Part shown: positions 55,390-64,000 of the stretch, in pieces
How positions within the stretch are numbered: position 1 is the first letter of the stretch
Layout: the number at the start of each line of letters is the position of its first letter
DNA from: Mesorhizobium sp. M1B.F.Ca.ET.045.04.1.1
GTDB taxonomy: Bacteria > Pseudomonadota > Alphaproteobacteria > Rhizobiales > Rhizobiaceae
Direction of reading: 5' to 3'
Assembly (NCBI RefSeq): GCF_003952465.1
Contig: NZ_CP034448.1
Location: 7,541,001-7,605,000 of the forward strand
Length of the DNA stretch: 64,000 nucleotides
Notes under the pieces: model-generated
Databases searched by the model: none
Seen by the model: only the letters and a program-made list of their open reading frames with translations
What the model was told of the DNA's origin: nothing
Position numbers and translations under genes: made by a program

Positions 55390-55404
55390 CTACTAATTTA
55401 GTAG
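55390..55404. promoter_or_regulatory. Palindrome upstream of the sulfate operon
   Basis: CTACTAATTTAGTAG (7-bp arms, 1-base centre) lies 29 bases upstream of the sbp ATG, where an operator overlapping the promoter would be expected. A sulfur-responsive repressor site is a reasonable guess; the regulator is unknown. Confidence 0.5.
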
Positions 55405-56678
55405 GAATTAGAAATGCGCCGCCGCTTCGTTTTGGGACCATTCACGATTAGGTCATTCCAATTCTTCCGGTTAAAGCGAAATGGATTACTCGCGGGATGG
55501 AACTGAAAGCCCTCGTCCAGACTCTTGCGAGCGGGCAAACTGATGATGGCGGCAGCCAAATTGCATCCAACAGTTTCGGGCCTGTTGAGCGCAGGTAGCT
55601 GTGCCACATGTGAGGTCCTGAATGCCGGTCTAGGAAGGCGCTATGCTTACAGCCGCGCGAACGCCACCGATCTCGAGCAACCTTCCTGAACGGCGCGAAC
55701 AACAGCGCTCCAACAGTCGACGCTGTACCGGGCCAGGGTGGTCCGCTGTCGGCGCCGAGCATATCGTGCAGGCCGCCCACACACAGACAGGTGCCTCGCT
55801 AAATGCCGTGGCCCCACCACGGGTAAAACGGCGCCGTCGGGCCAACGGCCGTGCAGGACTCGGAAAAGGGAAACGCGCTCCGGCGAGCCCGCAACGGGCC
55901 TCTTTCACGACCTGGTAACACAGCGTCAAATGCGGCTATCACATCTGCTCGGGCCATTATGGTAAAGCTGCGCTCGGCCGCCAGTTCATAGCGACGCAGG
56001 AGCTAGGCAAGGCGAACGAGCCGGCCAGCACCTAGCTGCCGCGCCCCGTGGGGATGAGAGTCGGTGTTGGCCCCATGACATACTTCCTATGGCCTCGATG
56101 TCGGCGAATGGCTTTGGAGGATAAGCACCTGGCTGGCCTCGTCGTCTGTGTTCCATCGGCGATGCACCTTGACCTCGCGAGCAGACACAGTCCGCTATCT
56201 GTCGCCGAGTTGGATGCCTTTCCATTGTTTCATTGAACTGGTCGAGGTTCGCTCGTTGCTGTTCCTCGCAGGTCACTACGCGCTGTCTGACGAAATGTGA
56301 GCGAAACTTTCTCACGCGCGATATTCGCTCTCGCAGAAATCCCGACTGCAAAGACTCACCCCAAGTCTCCGAGGCCCAGAAATTTCCGCAGCGGACATCG
56401 AAAACGGCTGATCGCGATGTCTGGTAAGCCCATTTGGTCTGGCTTCCTGCTGTTCCTCTTTGCGGGTCGCTCACGCGGCGATTTCGCCATCTTGAGCGAG
56501 CCAATTGGCCGAAAGGCCTGCCCAAGATATATCCATTGAAGCAGATGTCTGAGGCAGCCCTGCGGCCTGCCCACCCAATTCCGCTTGTCGGGTAAGGCGA
56601 CCAAGAGCCGTAGCAACGAACCGGCTCCTGGCCCCATCCTTCCATGGCTCGAGCGAGCGGAACCTTCTTCTGACATGT
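55405..56678. other. Gene-poor stretch, no supported gene
   Basis: About 1270 bases without a credible gene. The longest frame (minus strand, 55986-56645) is Trp/Arg/Ser-rich with no domain, start signal or plausible composition. The region probably consists of decayed island DNA. Confidence 0.5.
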
Positions 56679-58073
56679 TCAAGTGCCACGCGAAGTCGCA
56701 TGGGTTGGGCTTGGCAATTGAGATGATGAACGCGAGTGCCTCGAATGTTCGAGCACCCAATGCTGGAGTTGTTTGCCGGTTTCCTCGGCGGCGGCCTGTG
56801 CGAGATCGGTGGGTCGGATTTCAAAGACGGGGCCAATTTCTCGCATTCGAGGCAGCGTCTGCTCCTTTTCCGCTAGATACTCGTCAGTCTCCATGCCCAG
56901 CGCCTCGACGATGAGCGAGACGGGTTCGCGGTTGCCATAAGTCGTCTCGATCACGAAATCAGGCCGGCAAAGTCCCGACGGAGTTTCCCATGCGAAGAGC
57001 GGCTTCGATATTTTGATGCGTAATTGTGGGGCTGCCTCGAAGAGCGACGCCTGCACCCAGAATAGCAGATGCGAAACGTCGCGTTCGAAGCCGGATTCGA
57101 CCGGGAAAAGTGTATCGCCGTTATAGACTGGCTGCGCATAGGCCTGGATCGCCCGGATCGGGCCTTGGTCGTTATCCTGAAAATCGGCATTTAGGATGGT
57201 AAGAAAGGGACCGCGGCTGGATGGATCGCCGCGCAGCGGTTGACGAACTTTCGACTGGACCTCGATCTTGCGCGGGTTCGAGGCTGGCGAGATCGCCTTG
57301 GCGGAAACGCTGGTCGAGAAAAGCAGCATGAAACCGGTACGGCGCAGCGTTTCGGGCCAATCGGGTCGCGATTTGTCGAGCAGTCGCTGCCATCGGCAAT
57401 CCGGCGTCCAGTAGTCAGCCGCCCAGGTCGACATCAGCGAGCCGAGTGACCAGGTGCGCAAGACTTTCAGATCGCGCGCTGCGTGCCGCAGTTTCGAGAT
57501 TTGGTCGTTTAGGCCAAAATTCGGCTGGTCCTGCAAGGGCGGGACAACATTCTCGCCTGCTTTATCGATCAGCCGCCACAAGATCACACCGAGTTTCGAT
57601 GGCCGGTCGTTTCTTTCGACCGAGCGCGCGGCCGCCGGCGTTTCTCGATCGGCTAGCTGGTCGGGGATGGCCGGCAACGCATCGACATAGGGACGCTCGC
57701 TTCTTGGAAGAGGTCTGATGTGATAGCCGCGGTCGAAGAGGGCGGGGGTATCGTCTCGATCGACATGAAAGGGGCAGGTGTCCGCATGGTTCGGCCTATC
57801 CTCATGTTGATGCGGATCTCCGTGATGTGTGAGGCGACGCAGGGCGAACGTCTTTTCCTGCTGGATCGGCGCGAGCAACGGCTTGTGCTTGCCGGCGATG
57901 CAGTCGCATTCGATCCACCCGTCCATTGTTTTTGCGCGTTTGATGACGGCAAGGGCAATGCGATCGTCGTCCTTGTTGCTGGAATTGCCATACCAGGCGC
58001 GCAACGCCATCGCTTCGCGTTCGGTGAGGAATGCGAGACGGTGAGCTGGGCTTTGGCGGACAACGATATGCAT
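56679..58073 (-). CDS. DUF1173 family protein
   Basis: The 464-aa product matches DUF1173, found on rhizobial and sphingomonad plasmids and ICEs. A Cys/His arrangement near the N-terminus (ECDCIAGKHKPLL...HADTCPFH) suggests a metal site. The C-terminal third (RPDFVIETTYGNREPVSLIVEALG) resembles a PD-(D/E)XK nuclease-type core. The start is the ATG at 58073; an upstream GAGA is weak. Its role in the element is unknown. Confidence 0.75.
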   Translation of the reverse strand: MHIVVRQSPAHRLAFLTEREAMALRAWYGNSSNKDDDRIALAVIKRAKTMDGWIECDCIAGKHKPLLAPIQQEKTFALRRLTHHGDPHQHEDRPNHADTCPFHVDRDDTPALFDRGYHIRPLPRSERPYVDALPAIPDQLADRETPAAARSVERNDRPSKLGVILWRLIDKAGENVVPPLQDQPNFGLNDQISKLRHAARDLKVLRTWSLGSLMSTWAADYWTPDCRWQRLLDKSRPDWPETLRRTGFMLLFSTSVSAKAISPASNPRKIEVQSKVRQPLRGDPSSRGPFLTILNADFQDNDQGPIRAIQAYAQPVYNGDTLFPVESGFERDVSHLLFWVQASLFEAAPQLRIKISKPLFAWETPSGLCRPDFVIETTYGNREPVSLIVEALGMETDEYLAEKEQTLPRMREIGPVFEIRPTDLAQAAAEETGKQLQHWVLEHSRHSRSSSQLPSPTHATSRGT

Positions 58074-58091
58074 CGGATCTCAACAGCCCAT

Positions 58092-58391
58092 CAGCCAAGA
58101 CCGATGAAGGAAAGGGGCGGCCGCAAGGGCAATCATTAGCCAGACCTCAACAAGGCCGCGTGGACCCCAAAGGGAAAGTCTCGTGAGAGACGCTTTGTCC
58201 GCTGCCTGCCGGCGGCGCCCGCGAGCAAGCCAATTGTCACCATCTGGTAAAGCTCCGCCAAGGGGGACGCTCCGGCTTATCTTGAGCTGGTCGCAAGCTC
58301 GCTAAAACCGGGCGCCGATTGTCTCGGCCCGTTCGGTTGACGACCAAGCAAGGATGGAATGCCGCCCGCACGGCGGGCCACGCTCTCGTGC
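58092..58391. other. Intergenic region, nothing recognised
   Basis: About 300 bases between the DUF1173 gene and the next minus-strand gene, with no supported frame. It should include the DUF1173 promoter. Confidence 0.4.
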
Positions 58392-58733
58392 CTACTGGTC
58401 AACCATTTGCCGGTTCATCGCGGCCACTTCTTGCGAATATGTTCCAATCGGAGTGTCAGCGCCTAGCGCTTCAGCGCGTACCGCCTCACAAAGCGCCGCC
58501 ATTACACCAACCAACTGCCCGGGCTCCTCGTCCTTGGCAACTGATTGGAAAAAATCCCCCACCTGCCCCAGTTGCTCAATTTTGAGCAGATAATCGGGAA
58601 CATCCTCAGGTTTCGCACCGAAGACGCGATTAAGTTGAGGAAACCGCGTCTCCGCCATCATCATAATGTCGAGGAGCACGCGCTCGTGCAGGTGAACATA
58701 TTCCCCTCCTCCATTTTCGAAGCCTGCGTGCAT
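58392..58733 (-). CDS. Hypothetical helical protein
   Basis: The ATG at 58733 follows a strong purine-rich ribosome binding site (GGAGAAGGAGAAG), giving 113 aa; an ATG at 58757 is possible. The protein is mostly helical (HERVLLDIMMMAETRFPQL, VPDYLLKIEQLGQVGDFF). No family is recognised. Confidence 0.6.
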   Translation of the reverse strand: MHAGFENGGGEYVHLHERVLLDIMMMAETRFPQLNRVFGAKPEDVPDYLLKIEQLGQVGDFFQSVAKDEEPGQLVGVMAALCEAVRAEALGADTPIGTYSQEVAAMNRQMVDQ

Positions 58734-58943
58734 CTTCTCCTTCTCCGTTCGTTTCATCTTCCGTCATGACACCACAGTGGTGTGGGAAATTACAACCCTA
58801 CAAAAATGCGGACCGCATGGCGGGCCTTGCCGACGTTAGTGTAAGAGCGTTCTTTGATTGGGGTCGTTGAGGTCAGATCGCTTAAACGTGCATAACCGCA
58901 GTTTCTGGCAGCCTCATACGGTCGCATGCTGTCTTGGGCGCAT

Positions 58944-59891
58944 TCAAATCACCTTATTCAGGCATCGACGGACATCCTTGTTCATTGCGAAGTTCCGGAG
59001 GCGATCGAGTGTCTGGAGGTTGTAGACGACCTCCGGCCTGATGGTCTCGAAATCGAGTGTGTGGTTAATCGCAGGCGTCCTGACGTTGACAAAGGCCATG
59101 GATTTTGTGGGTCGAACCATCATGTCAGGTTCCAGGTACGGAAGCAGGGCCTCGCCAAGCGATTCGGCGTTCCGAGTTGCGATCGCAAGCTCGCAGCCGA
59201 TACCCTTGAATTTGTGGATCAATCGAACGCTGTTTCCTGAATACAAGCCCGGGAAATAGATCCAACTGCCGTCCTTACCCACGATGTCCGGCTTCGGCAT
59301 TCGAAGTTGGGGAAACTCAGACGAGGCCACCGACCAGTAGTTCTTGTAAAAGTCCATCATGGCTACGTCGGCCGATTTCACGTAGCCCTTCCGAAAATCC
59401 GTGATCGCGCTTTCGAACACATGCCGCTTGAATGCGAACTCAGGATAGCCGCCGAGGAACTCCGACACCTCCTCGTACGAGAGATTTGCGTCGATGTAGG
59501 AAGAATGCTCCGCGTCGAGGGCCTCGAAATAGCTTCGAGGTGACATCAGGAGAACCCTGAAGCGTGTCCATTTACCTTCTTGGACGCCTGCCTCCCCCCG
59601 CATACGGTATCTGGCGAACTGGCGATCCATCAGTGGCGCCCGGACTTTGTTCTCGATCAGGATAGCGCAACTGCCGTTCGAGCCGCTGGCGACGATCTCA
59701 ATGTCCGTCTCCCCAAGCGAGGTGTCCGCGATCGAGCGACGTATGGCAACCAGTTTCAGGTCTTGTGGTTCACCTGCGACTGCTAGAACTTTCGAGAAGA
59801 AGTCCTGAGAGCTGTGCAAGAGGTCCATAGCAAGCACGTCGGTGACGATTTCCTCGACGCGGATGATGGTATCGAATGTCAGGTTAGCCAT
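58944..59891 (-). CDS. PD-(D/E)XK nuclease superfamily protein
   Basis: The ATG at 59891 gives 315 aa. The N-terminal region has the PD-(D/E)XK pattern of the PDDEXK_4-type family: ETDIEI with D63, then AILIENK with E80 and K82, followed by QFARYRMRG. The C-terminal half (SWIYFPGLYSGNSVRLIHKF) is of unknown role. Such proteins may act in defence or DNA repair; the gene stands alone. Confidence 0.72.
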   Translation of the reverse strand: MANLTFDTIIRVEEIVTDVLAMDLLHSSQDFFSKVLAVAGEPQDLKLVAIRRSIADTSLGETDIEIVASGSNGSCAILIENKVRAPLMDRQFARYRMRGEAGVQEGKWTRFRVLLMSPRSYFEALDAEHSSYIDANLSYEEVSEFLGGYPEFAFKRHVFESAITDFRKGYVKSADVAMMDFYKNYWSVASSEFPQLRMPKPDIVGKDGSWIYFPGLYSGNSVRLIHKFKGIGCELAIATRNAESLGEALLPYLEPDMMVRPTKSMAFVNVRTPAINHTLDFETIRPEVVYNLQTLDRLRNFAMNKDVRRCLNKVI

Positions 59892-60164
59892 TGTCTTCCC
59901 AAGCCACCCCTTCGCTATCCGCGCTTGCTGCTCGGTCAATTCATAAGAGACCAGCGCGGATTACTGTCTCTAGCGTGCACTGAAATTCGCCAGAGTGCAT
60001 CAGGATTGAGCTGAAGCCCCGTCTGTTTCTAGCCAGGCCATCCCCGAAAACGGATAGTTCGTTCTCGTGAATACCCGCGTCCGCCCCCGGCGCTTGACGG
60101 TCGATTGCTGATGTTTTCTATCGACGACGGCATCTAGCTCACCGTTGCCCAATGCTGCCGGAAT
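59892..60164. other. Intergenic region, nothing recognised
   Basis: About 270 bases between the divergent nuclease-like gene and the TraG fragment, without a supported gene. Confidence 0.4.
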
Positions 60165-60620
60165 TTGCTACCGAGTCCAGGAGAGCGTCGCCGCTCGCCC
60201 TGGCGTTTGGGCGGCTTGGAGCTTCGGCGCGCGTTTGATTTCGACAAAGATTCTGATCGTGTCGCAGATTTCAGGATTTCGCGACAGCGGGAGAAAGATG
60301 GGACGTGGAAGCCCGACACCAGCAACAATCATGCTCTCTGGGGCATGACGCTGTCAGGAACTGCAGGGTATTTCCGTCTCGAGCGGTCAGCCCAGGAAAC
60401 GGTCGTATTCCAGACCATGGCCCGGGTGCTCGATACCGAAAAGTTCGGGTTCTCCTTCAACCAACAGCATACCGGCCGGCCCCTGCTCACACCCGACGAG
60501 GTGCGCAATCTGCCGCAACAGGTCGAATTGCTCTTCCTCGCCTCTCAACGGCCGATCGTCGCCGCCAAGCTCGCCTACTATGCCGATCCGGAATTCAAGG
60601 GAGCCTTCGATCCCGCATGA
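60165..60620 (+). pseudogene. C-terminal fragment of a TraG/VirD4-type coupling protein
   Basis: The last 80 residues of the frame (TMARVLDTEKFGFSFNQQHT, RPLLTPDEVRNLPQQVELLFLASQRPI, KLAYYADPEF) match the C-terminus of TraG-type conjugation coupling proteins, which are normally 600 aa or more. The part before about 60390 is not clearly TraG and may be unrelated sequence joined by deletion. The ATPase domain is absent, so this is a remnant of a conjugation region. The stop overlaps the next gene by ATGA. Confidence 0.65.
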
Positions 60621-60964
60621 ACAACGAAATCGAATCTCTTTCGAAAACTCTCGCTTGGGCGGCTGACGCGGTTCTGCAAAGCGGCCTCGAGGATCGACAG
60701 CGTATCGCGCTCGCCTATCAGGAGGCGCAGGAAGTGGTCGCCGGCATCCCCAAGGACAACGGAGATGCCCGTCCGCGTATCGTCGCCTCCTTCGCGCGCT
60801 CCGACGCGTGCAGGGCAGCTGAGGACATAGCCTGCGTCGGCAGGATCCTGACGGCCCTGCAGGAGCGCGCGGAAGAAGAAAATCTTCCCGGCTGGCCAAC
60901 GGTTCTCGACACCATCGGCGAGATCCTCGACCTGCTGCAGCTATCCGAAGCGACAGTGCATTGA
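60617..60964 (+). CDS. Small helical protein of the TraG-linked unit
   Basis: The ATG overlaps the TraG stop (ATGA), 115 aa, entirely helical and charged (MNNEIESLSKTLAWAADAV, AYQEAQEVVAGIPK, CRAAEDIACVGRILTALQER). No family is recognised. It is followed 11 bases later by the nucleotidyltransferase-HEPN gene, and conserved coupling to traG suggests that all three once moved together. Confidence 0.6.
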   Translation: MNNEIESLSKTLAWAADAVLQSGLEDRQRIALAYQEAQEVVAGIPKDNGDARPRIVASFARSDACRAAEDIACVGRILTALQERAEEENLPGWPTVLDTIGEILDLLQLSEATVH

Positions 60965-60975
60965 AGGGCATCCCT

Positions 60976-61893
60976 ATGGAGAACGATCAGCTTGCCCACT
61001 TGCCCGACAGGAAGCGCCGCGAACTGCAACTCGCCGCGCAGATCCTGTTCGATGAATTCGATGATGCCCTCAAAATCAAGCTTTCCGAAAAGGGCAAGCG
61101 CGGCCGCATCCTGAAGCTCATCCTGTTCGGCTCCCACGCGCGCGGCGACTGGGTGGAGGATCGCAAGAGCGGCTATGTCTCCGACTACGACCTGCTCGTG
61201 ATCGTCAATTATGAGAGCTTTGGCGAGCAACATCCGTGTTGGGAAAGGGCCGCTGAGCGCTTCTTGCAAGAGCTGACCATCACCAACGGGCTCGCGACGC
61301 CGGTCAATTTCATCGTCCACTCCTACCAGAATGTGAACAACCAACTGGCCCGCGGCCGCCCGTTCTTCGTCGACATCGCCCGCGACGGGATCGTGCTCTA
61401 CGAACTACCCGGCTTTCCCCTCGCCTTCCCCAAGATACTCGCGCCCGAAGACGCCCACGCCGAGGCGCGGCGGCATTTCGATCACTGGTTTCCAAGTGCC
61501 GATGCCTTCAAGGCAGCCGCGCAATTCCTGATCGAACGCGGGAATCTCCCCGAAGCTGCCTTCCAACTGCACCAGGCAGCCGAACGGCTCTATCATTGCA
61601 CCCTGCTCGTCCTGGCGCTCTACAGCCCGAAATCGCACCGGCTGACCTTCCTGCGTTCCCAGGCAGAACGCCTCGCTCCGCAGCTGATCGACGTGTGGCC
61701 GCGCGACACAAAATTCGCAAAACGCAGCTTTTCTCGTCTCGATCGCGCCTACGTCGATGCACGTTACTCGCCCCATTACGAAATCACCGGTGAGGAACTG
61801 GGGTGGCTGGTAGAACGGGTGAAGAGCCTACAGAAAACGGTCGCCGCACTCTGCGCTGAGAAATTGCGCCCGGACGACAACGTCGGAAACTGA
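60976..61893 (+). CDS. Nucleotidyltransferase-HEPN fusion protein
   Basis: The ATG at 60976 (AAGGG 7-8 bases upstream) gives 305 aa. The N-terminal half is a minimal nucleotidyltransferase domain: LFGSHARGDW then SDYDLLV, with the two Asp of the metal site. The C-terminal half is a HEPN domain (FLIERGNLPEAAFQLHQAAERLYHCTLL, LYSPKSHRL). MNT and HEPN are often separate antitoxin and toxin; here they are fused, as in several stand-alone proteins of unknown role. Confidence 0.85.
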   Translation: MENDQLAHLPDRKRRELQLAAQILFDEFDDALKIKLSEKGKRGRILKLILFGSHARGDWVEDRKSGYVSDYDLLVIVNYESFGEQHPCWERAAERFLQELTITNGLATPVNFIVHSYQNVNNQLARGRPFFVDIARDGIVLYELPGFPLAFPKILAPEDAHAEARRHFDHWFPSADAFKAAAQFLIERGNLPEAAFQLHQAAERLYHCTLLVLALYSPKSHRLTFLRSQAERLAPQLIDVWPRDTKFAKRSFSRLDRAYVDARYSPHYEITGEELGWLVERVKSLQKTVAALCAEKLRPDDNVGN

Positions 61894-61937
61894 AACTTCA
61901 TTGCTGTGCCAGGAGCCGGCGGGCTCTGGCCGCTCAA

Positions 61938-62893
61938 TTAACCGAGTCCATAAGCCGGCTGGGTTGCCGGCGCTGAATTCGGCCGATAAGCGATTTCCTC
62001 ACGGGTGGCGGTTGCGATCGTGACGCTATCCTTGCCACTGTGCTTCGACGCATACATGAGGCGATCGGCCGCCTTCATCAATTCGGCACAGGAGAGGCGA
62101 TTTCCAGGAGGGACGATAAGAGCGCCCATGCTGCAGGTCACTGCATGGCCAGAGATCGCGAGCGCGGCGGTAAAGAGGTCTTGAAGGCTCTCGGCCAGTT
62201 CGGCGGCCTCGCCGTCAGAATTGACGATCAAAGCAACGCCAAACTCGTCTCCGCCGAGGCGGCCGAAACAATCCTCGTTTCGCAGCATCCGCGCAGCCCC
62301 CTGGCAAAATCCTGCAGCAGCTCGTCCCCGGCGTCGTGCCCAAACCGATCGTTGACCGCCTTGAACCCATCGAGGTCGAGATAGAGCAACAGGACAACAC
62401 GCCCCGAGGCCTCCGTGGCCTCGAGGATCTTCGAAACCCGCTCATGAAACGCCTGCTTGTTTAAAGCCCCGGTCATCCGATCGCGGCTGGCCGCAAAGCG
62501 CGCATAGTCATAGCTTCGCCGGAAGGTCAGCGTGATTGCCATCAAGAGCACGAAGGCGAACGCCCGCGAGATGCCGCTATAGATCGACGTGAGCGTGTTC
62601 GGATCAGTGTGCAGCAGGGGGTATTTCAGGAAGGCGGCGAATGCTGCCAGGGCTGTAAATCCGATTACCGCACGCGATCGAAACATCCATGCTGCCAAGC
62701 TCACTGGGACGATATAGAGGGTGTCCGTGCACAGATCGGTGGTGTGGATGGAGAAGTCGAGCGCGGCAACCACGATACTGGACACCAGCACTATGCCCCA
62801 GGCCTCCACCGGCGTGCGCCGATCCAGCCACGCGGCTATATGGTCCATCTTTTTGGCGGCAAAAACTCTCGGCTTGAGATCCCGATGACGCAT
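61938..62893 (-). pseudogene. Membrane-anchored GGDEF diguanylate cyclase, frameshifted
   Basis: The ATG at 62893 follows AGGAGGAG. About four hydrophobic helices (residues 20-135) precede the GGDEF domain (RDRMTGALNKQAF, LYLDLDGFKAVNDRFGHDAGDELL). At the run of five C's at 62297-62301 (plus strand) the frame breaks. One extra base there would give FARGAARMLRNEDCFG and continue into RLGGDEFG, the active site, and the normal C-terminus (MYASKHSGKDSV). Either a real 1-base deletion or a homopolymer sequencing error; if real, no cyclase is made. Confidence 0.82.
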
Positions 62894-63339
62894 GCGGCTC
62901 CTCCTGAGCAGGGTGGCCGCGTTGCTCATCATTCAATCGGCCTTTCAAATGGCCAATGGCGAGGAACCGGGTGTTGGAAATCCCAAGGTTAGTTGGGCAC
63001 AGACGCCTTTAGCCGGAAGCCTGGACATGCGCATCCGTCACCCGGTCGCTTGCCGATCCGGTTTATGCCTAACCTTGCGAGGTTTCCACGCCTCGGCCCG
63101 AGTCTCCACAGGTTGGCGCGAACCTAGTTTGAAAAACCTAAAGTTTTCCGGAAGAAATCGATAAAATGCGATCTAAAATAAGGTCCCGGCGCTCACGCCG
63201 GGGCATTGTCACTGGACGGCCCTCCGGTCTCTTCGGCGCTAGATGGGGGCGTTCCCTCCGGGCCAGCCTGGCACTCGATACGATTGATGGGAAGGCCGTA
63301 AGCTTCTTCTTTATCGAGCGCAACTGAGGCCACTCGTGC
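62894..63339. other. Intergenic region, nothing recognised
   Basis: About 450 bases upstream of the cyclase gene; no supported gene on either strand. The cyclase promoter should lie near its right-hand side. Confidence 0.4.
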
Positions 63340-63645
63340 TGGTGAGCGGTTTGGTTTGGTCGTCAATTGGCTGATGCTGTTTGAGGCGTTCCACCGTACC
63401 TCGATCGGCTTCGCGATGATCATTTATCATCTCCAACCCTTCTGGATCGTGCTGGCTCCGGAAAGAGGCGCTGTCCCGACACAAGATCGGCTGGATATGC
63501 CTCGCCTTCGCCGGCCTAATCCTCCCCATCCTGCCGAAGATCGGGGACATGCAGACGGATAGAAATTGGCTGATCGGCGTCGGTTTGGCGCTCATGGCCC
63601 CGCTCTTCTGCGCGGCGACGACTCTAACCACGCGAGCGGTCAAGG
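63340..63645 (+). pseudogene. Fragment of an EamA/DMT-family transporter
   Basis: Frame one reads VVNWLMLFEAFHRTSIGFAM and IIYHLQPFWIVLA. After a deletion and frame change near 63450 the sequence continues as KIGWICLAFAGLILPILPKI, then NWLIGVGLALMAPLFCAATT and LTTRAVKG. This is the middle of a ten-helix drug/metabolite transporter; both ends are lost. The right end abuts the IS110-type remnant. Confidence 0.7.
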
Positions 63646-63870
63646 GTGGACGTTTTGAGCGCGGTTCAGTGCCTGATCGGATCCATCCATCGCTTTCCTG
63701 CCATTTTCCCCCGGGAGCAGGCCGAGAAAGGCCATCAATTGAGACGTATCGAAGCCGCGCACGTCCCCAATTTCGGCCGCAAAGATCACTGCGACCAGGA
63801 ACTGCGGCGCCGCGCATCGCCTGATAGGCCTCGACGATCCGCGCCCTGGCTCGGCGCTGCTTCCACCCTC
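63646..63870 (-). pseudogene. Fragment of an IS110-family transposase, frameshifted
   Basis: On the minus strand ARIVEAYQAMRGA is followed, after a frame change, by QFLVAVIFAAEIGDVRGFDT and SQLMAFLGLLPGE. This matches the C-terminal transposase_20 domain of IS110/IS1111 elements (ALRGV...AEIGD..RF....LMAYLGL.PSE). Only this domain is left, joined directly to the transporter remnant. Confidence 0.75.
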
Positions 63871-64000
63871 AGAACTCGAAAGCCGACGGCGTCCTCGACC
63901 CGGTTGATCCAGCGTCTGATGGCAAACGTCAAAGATTCAACCTCTCCATCCATCTTTTCCCAGAATATTCAACAGTCCTAATAAGTTAGACGGTAGTTAT

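Noticed and set aside
55986..56645. A 219-codon minus-strand open frame
   Set aside because: Unnatural composition, no ribosome binding site, no domain and no partner genes; probably chance in GC-rich decayed DNA.

Overview
The window looks like a chromosomal or symbiosis-island segment of a Rhizobiales bacterium, most likely Mesorhizobium or a close relative. The evidence is high GC, alphaproteobacterial-type GroES/GroEL under a perfect CIRCE operator, a CysTWA-type sulfate importer, and a set of plasmid/ICE genes typical of rhizobia (strawberry-notch helicase-methylase, Toprim primase-like protein, DUF2493, DUF3085, ParB-like protein, ArdC, DUF1173). The genus is inferred from gene content only.

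Layout. (1) 1-13441, minus strand: a compact operon built around the SrfABC module (SrfA-like membrane protein, SrfB Hsp70-like ATPase, SrfC P-loop GTPase-like protein). It begins with a membrane-anchored trypsin-like protease. It continues with two proteins that share a Sel1-like C-terminal domain, three exported PAN/Apple-domain proteins (one of these also carries the Sel1-like domain; one runs off the window) and a NagZ-type GH3 hexosaminidase. Several genes overlap by ATGA. This is the strongest candidate for an undescribed system: a SrfABC engine tied to envelope glycan or protein recognition. (2) 14353-22816: assorted genes, including a LuxR-type regulator, small Cys-rich exported proteins, a methyltransferase, a RES-domain toxin/antitoxin pair with a clear promoter and palindrome, a beta-barrel-like outer membrane protein and a DUF309 protein. 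(3) 23179-25367: groESL with promoter, CIRCE and terminator. (4) 25843-50470: accessory island DNA, mostly minus strand, with plasmid/ICE maintenance genes, a Phd/PemK-like toxin-antitoxin pair, and several broken genes. Four genes or gene remnants share a structured 5' leader whose last hairpin usually contains the Shine-Dalgarno sequence.

Inside region 4 sits a 6.2-kb element (43504-49750) with three tyrosine recombinases, a TnpC-like coiled-coil protein and its own ardC. It has inserted exactly between the HE codons and the remainder of the HExxH zinc motif of a resident ardC; a 6-bp core, TTCGTG, lies at both junctions, and removing the element restores one open frame of 315 codons.

(5) 50700-51180: frameshifted remnant of a chromate transporter. 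(6) 51404-55404: sulfate ABC importer with a palindrome in its upstream region. (7) 55405-63981: gene-poor island remnants, with DUF1173, a PD-(D/E)XK protein, the C-terminal end of a TraG-type coupling protein, a small helical protein, a nucleotidyltransferase-HEPN fusion, a diguanylate cyclase broken in a G run, and fused remnants of an EamA transporter and an IS110-type transposase. The many broken genes on both sides of the intact blocks point to repeated insertion and decay of mobile DNA.
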